Assembly: GCA_963971405.1 (NCBI GenBank)
Contig: OZ020490.1
Location: forward strand, 10,650,874 to 10,714,873
DNA from: Psococerastis gibbosa
Taxonomy: Eukaryota > Arthropoda > Insecta > Psocodea > Psocidae
Length of the DNA stretch: 64,000 nt
Direction: 5' to 3'
This document shows, one piece after another, positions 57,501-63,500 of the stretch. The translations under genes were made by a program, and so were the position numbers. Numbering within the stretch: the stretch's first letter is position 1; every line of letters starts with the position of its first letter. Under the pieces are notes generated by a model. That model was not told the DNA's origin. It saw nothing but the letters and a program-made list of their open reading frames with translations, and ran no database searches.

Positions 57501-60500
57501 TATTTGGAAAATTTTAAATAAAAGTTAATTATGTTTTGTTGTAAAATACATTTGAAAATCTTTTCTTTTTCTGTCTTGAGGTGACATCTTGTATCCAAAC
57601 TCGCCCAGACAAACCCCTAAAGGGGTTTTTGGTACTCTATAAAAATTATATGCCTTGTATTGTAGTTTCTGTTGATTATATGCCCTTAGTAAGAAACCAT
57701 GCAATACATCACTATAATTTGAGGAGCGCCTGAACAAGCGGGAACAAAGGACAAAAAATCGGAAATTGAGATAAGATTAGATTCTGACTGTGGAATATAG
57801 TATATTTCACAGGCTTGAGCGAGACTGAGCAAACAAAATTATGAGCCAGTCATTTTAATTGTTCAAAACTCATGGTCTAAGCAAAAACGAATGTAGCCAC
57901 AGAATGGTTTTTGGTCAATTAATTGTGAAAAATGTGATTTGAGTCCTTTGTTCGCGTTTGCTCAGACGCTCCTTGTTTATTGTAGATTCTTTAGTTTCAT
58001 TTTTTTAAAAGCATGCACAAGTTTTTCTTGTTTTTAAAAATGTACCATTTTTGGTATTAGGTGGAGGTGACAGTGTTGGACGTAAACGACAACGCTCCAG
58101 TATTCGCGCAGCCGTTCTACTCAGTTTTCGTCATGGAAAACTTAGCGCTGAGCCCTCCTACGCCTATTGCTCAGCCCCATGCCGATGACCCCGATGCAGG
58201 CGCCAATGGGACAGTTACTTACGCCATTGTTCATGGAAATCCGGACGGTAAGTAGACTGTACACGTTGCTCTACAAGTTATGGCCCTGTATGTGTGTAGT
58301 TCTACTCTACATTATGGAAAGCATAGCGCTGAGCCCTCCTACGCTTGTTGCTCAACCCCATGTGAACAACCCCGATGCAATTACTTATGCTATCGATCAT
58401 GGAAAGCCTAATGTTAAGTTGACTGCTATGCACATTGCTCAACAAATTAAGCCCATGCATTTTTATAGACCTGGAATAATCCTTAGTCTTAGGACTGTAG
58501 TTTACAGTACCTACTTAAATCCCTCTATTAATTGGTTTCTCTTTGTTACCCCACAGATACATTCAGAATTGATACAGATACTGGCATAATCTACCCCGCT
58601 AAGTCACTACGTGGCGGCGCTCGGGTCTTTTCGTTGATCATCGAGGGTAAAGATGGCGGCGGGCTTTCTGCGCAGACGCGAGTTGAAATATCGGTTAGAG
58701 ATGTCAACGAGAATAAGCCAATATTTGACGTTCCGTCTGAGCTGACCTCTACAGTCCACGTGTCAGAGGTGAGCGCCTTTACTATTAATGAAGTCTATTT
58801 CAGAACGCACATCCGAAGATTTTTGACGCTGAGGCGTGTCCTGGGAGAGTCGAGAGGAAACCCTTTGGCGGCTATTCCACCGACTGATTTGCTTCACTAA
58901 TCGTGGTAGCAGACATCATTAATAAGTCTCTACCATATTATAACTTAATTTATAATCGATAAGTTAAGTATCTACATATAGTCTCCTTAAAACAAAACAA
59001 ACGTCAGTGACACAATCAAAAATTAAGCAAATTGGCGGGTGGAATAGCCGCCTTTGCACCTGCGGTCGGCTTCACACCAGTCTCAGATATCTTGTGAAGT
59101 TGTCTCTGTGGTTTTTGAATTACCCATTAGGCGGCTATTCCACCGGCAAATTTGCTTCACTAATTCACTTGTGTTTTTAGATTTTTTGTTTGTTTTGTTT
59201 TAAGGAGACTATTATGTAGATACTTAACTTATCTATTATAAATTAAGTTATTATATGGTAGCAGACATCATTAATAAGTCGCTACCATATTATAACTTAA
59301 TTTATAATAAAAATAATATATAATAGTCTCCTTAAAACAAAAATCTCATCATTTTTTAATTCACAAATGAAGAAAATATGACAAGTGGAATACACGCCTT
59401 AGAAGAGTATGATACTTAAGTGTGCACAGACTCTCCAACGAACACTCTCAGATCCCAACCCATTCACAAGTCCTTGAGCTAAGTTGATGGCTAGAGATGT
59501 GGCGTCTGCTTCGGTCTGGTATATGGTAGCAGGCATCATTAATAAGTATCTACATAATTGTCTCCTTAAAAGAAAACAAACAAGAAATCTCAAAACACAA
59601 GTGAATTAGTGAAGCAAATTTGCGGGTGGAATAGCCGCCTTAGCTGTACTGACAAATTTCATAGCAAGTCACGGGCGTTTGAATCGTCGGTGTGTACCTG
59701 GCCATATACTGTATGTTGTATAATACAGTCATTAAAATTACTTAGGTTGAAGATGCTACCTCTTAGTTAACCTACGTGGGCTCGAATTCTGCCAAGCCCA
59801 GATTTTTTTCTTAACATGATAGGATAAGCAATTTTTTTCTAAAAGTTTAATAAGAATTCTAGGTTTAGTAACACTTGTTACTTTAGAGGTGCTTTACAGG
59901 ACATGTAGAGTTCTGGTAAAGACTCCGAATTTCACCCGAAAGGTTGTTCGTTCGAGTCTCACACTTGCTACATTTTCTGGTCATGCTTCGGAGGACATGT
60001 AAAGCAGGCGGTCGCAGGTCTTCCTAGTTCACTGTAAGAGAGCTTTGTAGCCCTAACTCCACTAGGTTGGCTTAATAATAGAACAAAAAAGTCAATATGT
60101 ATCCATACCGCGCGGATCTTCACTTTGCAAGTGTTCTGGAACATCTGGTGGCAGACCCAGAATCCTGAGGGCCCCCCTCACTTTTGTTTTTAGGGTTATC
60201 CTTAGTTGTCCTTGTCGTCCAGCAACTTGCGCCGTGACATCGCTGTGGCAGCGTTCCGAATGGCCACAGGATATCACTACCTCCAGAGCCACCTGCACAG
60301 AATAGGTATCGCTGAGTCATCTGAATGCCCCCTCTGCTTTCAAGGGGAGGGGAAAGCCGATCACCTATTTAGCTGCACTGGCATTGAGGTAGACAACCGA
60401 ACTACGACGCAGGAGGGCGGCACTATGCGACACGGCGTCAAATGGCCTGAATTGGCTGAAGAAGAAGAAGAAGTCGTCCTTGTGGTCTTGCGCCCTCCAC

Positions 60501-63500
60501 CGAATATTTATAAATATATCTGTATGCTTATTTTCAGGGTCAAGCAGTGCATGGATACCGACTGCTCACTGTTCTCGCCAAAGACGCGGATTCCGGTGAA
60601 AATGGGCGTGTCTCGTATCACTTTAAAGTAAACAACTCAAATGTGCAAGAGACGGAGGAATTTAAAATAGATCCAGACACTGGGGAACTTACGTTGAGAA
60701 CTATACTGGATAGAGAATCTCAGGCTAGTTATCAGGTTAGTAGATAACAAAAAAGTTCTATACTTTGAAGCACGCCTGGGGCTAGTGTCACCGATGCAAT
60801 TTAATGTGGCTATGTAGGGTGCGCATATATTGGAGAGATCGTGTCCCTAATGCCAAGGTTCTGAGGCGAATGGATACAGAAGCCGAGTTGCTGCTGATGG
60901 TTAAGAAACGGAAACTAACATACTTCGGCCATGTGATGAACAAAAAGTATCACTTTCTGCATGTTAGACTGAGGGCTCCCGACAGAAAAAGAGCATCCGG
61001 GTTGAAAAACGTTTGCCAAGACTTCCCTTTTCAAAGGGACGGTCTCCAAGGTACAAATGGCCATGAAAATCGCCAGTCATCGCTAGATTTACTATATAAA
61101 AGAAGAAGACGTATGGCATCATTCGTCCGTGCATCTATAACCGTCCTACACACTTCTACCCATTCTAAAGATCTGAGCAAACGTTAGAAGCTCTTGGCAA
61201 TCATAGCTTGAATATACACGGTTATCGAGACCACTGATCATAGCAACATGGTTCAGAATTGAATAGTCCCGTGGAAGATGGTTTTAACTCACATTGTTGA
61301 TAAAAAATAAAAATTGTCATGAAAAAGTGTGATACATTTTTTTAATCCAACATAACGCCTTCTAAGGAACCCTTTAATTGCTGTCTGAGCTTTTTAAACG
61401 AGATGGTTTTTCCAAAAGCTGTGGCCATTTTCCACTGGGCGCTACAGTCAGCGTTTATAGAATATTGGCATATACATTATATAATAAGCCTAATTTTTTT
61501 TTTCAATTTGCTACAGGTTGTACTAGTTGCCATTGATCACGGCTCCATATTCCAATTAGAAACTCTTCAGCAGCTCAGTGTAATTGTGGACGATGAGAAC
61601 GACAACGCCCCAATGTTTTTAGTGCAGAGCTATGAGTTTTCTGTCACTGAGAATAATTTGGTGGGCTTGGAACTAGGCAGAGTACATGCTGTGGATCGGG
61701 ATGTTGGTAATAACGCTAGGTATGTAGCAAATGACACTTCATCTGATTATAATAAACGCGACTCAGAAGCGTCTAAGGCGGATTGCTGGTCGAACAAGGT
61801 GGGTGCGAATCCGAAATGACCGCATCAGGCAAGACCTACAAGTGGATTCCATAGAGAAAAGAATGGAGAACAAGCAGTTACAATGGTTCGGCCACGTCCA
61901 AAGGATGGAAGAGAACACGACCACCCGGAGGTTGGCGGAAGCGAGGCCAGGAAGAAGACCCATCGGCAGACCGAGGACAACTCTTGAGGAAAGGATTGAA
62001 CAACTCGCCAGAGCAAGAGGGAAAACAATGGCCGAGCTCAAGGTGTTAACGTTCGACCGGGGCGAGTTCAGGAACTGGGTTCGAGGCGACCCCTCCACGC
62101 TACTAATGGGGAAGAAGAAGAAGATGTAGCAAATGTGTTGTGCGATTGAGCTTGAATTTACTCCGAAACTGGTAATAAAAGTGAAAAATAGCAATAATTT
62201 TTTTTAAAGTGAGACAGCAGAGTAAAAAAGTATCCTAACTACGCCAAGGATATGGGCACCGGCAGCAGAAGCATTTCTGGGACATTAAGCTGCCGGCATC
62301 ACCTGAATAGGAAGCCATGTATTATTATTATTATTATTGAAGGGATTATTATGGACGTAGACCTGCATGTAGTGGATTGAATGCCTTGCCAACGACCTCG
62401 ATGTCAACCAACTACAGGTGCTATTGGACAAGACATGCTTGCAATGGATATATTAACAGGTGTTAGCTCAACATAACCAAGTATGGGAACAAGTCAAGCC
62501 ATGTACTAAAAAGGCAAGAAGTTAAAAAAAAGGAACCCATGATTTTCAGCATGCCAGTCCGGCGCTTAATCTATTCAGTCACGGGGCCATTTGACCGACT
62601 AGCTATTAACCCTACAATTACCCTAAAATTTTATTTTCAGTAGTAAACAACAAAAAGATGGAAAGCATCACAAGTGCATGCAAAATTGCAAATTAATTGT
62701 TTACCAATAAATAAATACACTGTTACGGATTACGAAATGGTCGGTAATGTAGAGGGATACATTAAAGCGCCGTTCCTAAAAGTTTTGCCAATTATGCAGA
62801 AGAGTTTGCTATATCCTAAGCTATGCAGAAACTTTAAATGTCCTCCTGATTCAGCTGCCAGGAATAAAAGAACTCACCATTGTAGTATAAATTAATATAA
62901 ATAAAAACATATGCAATATTCATGTTGACGTGAAGTGCAGTGATACGTCTCTGGGTGGCTTGACCTCCGTGTCGAACTTGCTGACGACCGCTGACAGCAG
63001 CAGACCAGGCCGAAGCCACCCAGAGGCGTACCACTGTCATCGGCATACACTTCATGCTAATATGAATATTGCATATTTTTTATTTAAGTTATAGTCATTT
63101 ATACTACATCATTAAAATAATTGAAATTTCCATTTGCAGGATATACTACAGTATAGTGGCAGGCAACGACGATGAGCTTTTCGGGCTCGAACGCACTACT
63201 GGGGCCATAATAGCCAATGGCAGTTTAGACCGCGAGACACAGCAAAGACATCAGCTAGTTGTACGAGCGTCCAATGACCCTGCCGAGTTTCTGCCACATC
63301 CTCCAAAGAAGAGAGATCTTGAGCATGATAGAAGTCTGGTACGCGTGGTGATTACTGTACTGGACGAGAATGATAATGTTCCGACGTTCCCGTCTGCGGA
63401 TTATCATGTTGGTAAGTCTGGAGGGCTCCCGCCAAAATTTAAATTAGATAATTTTGCTGAGTTTCTGTCAAATGCACATCCTTTAATATTCTATGAATAC

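Noticed and set aside
61763..62129. Host gene encoding a basic 132-residue protein
   Set aside because: It is the C-terminal end of an RTE-type LINE with a (gaa)n tail and 12-bp TSD.
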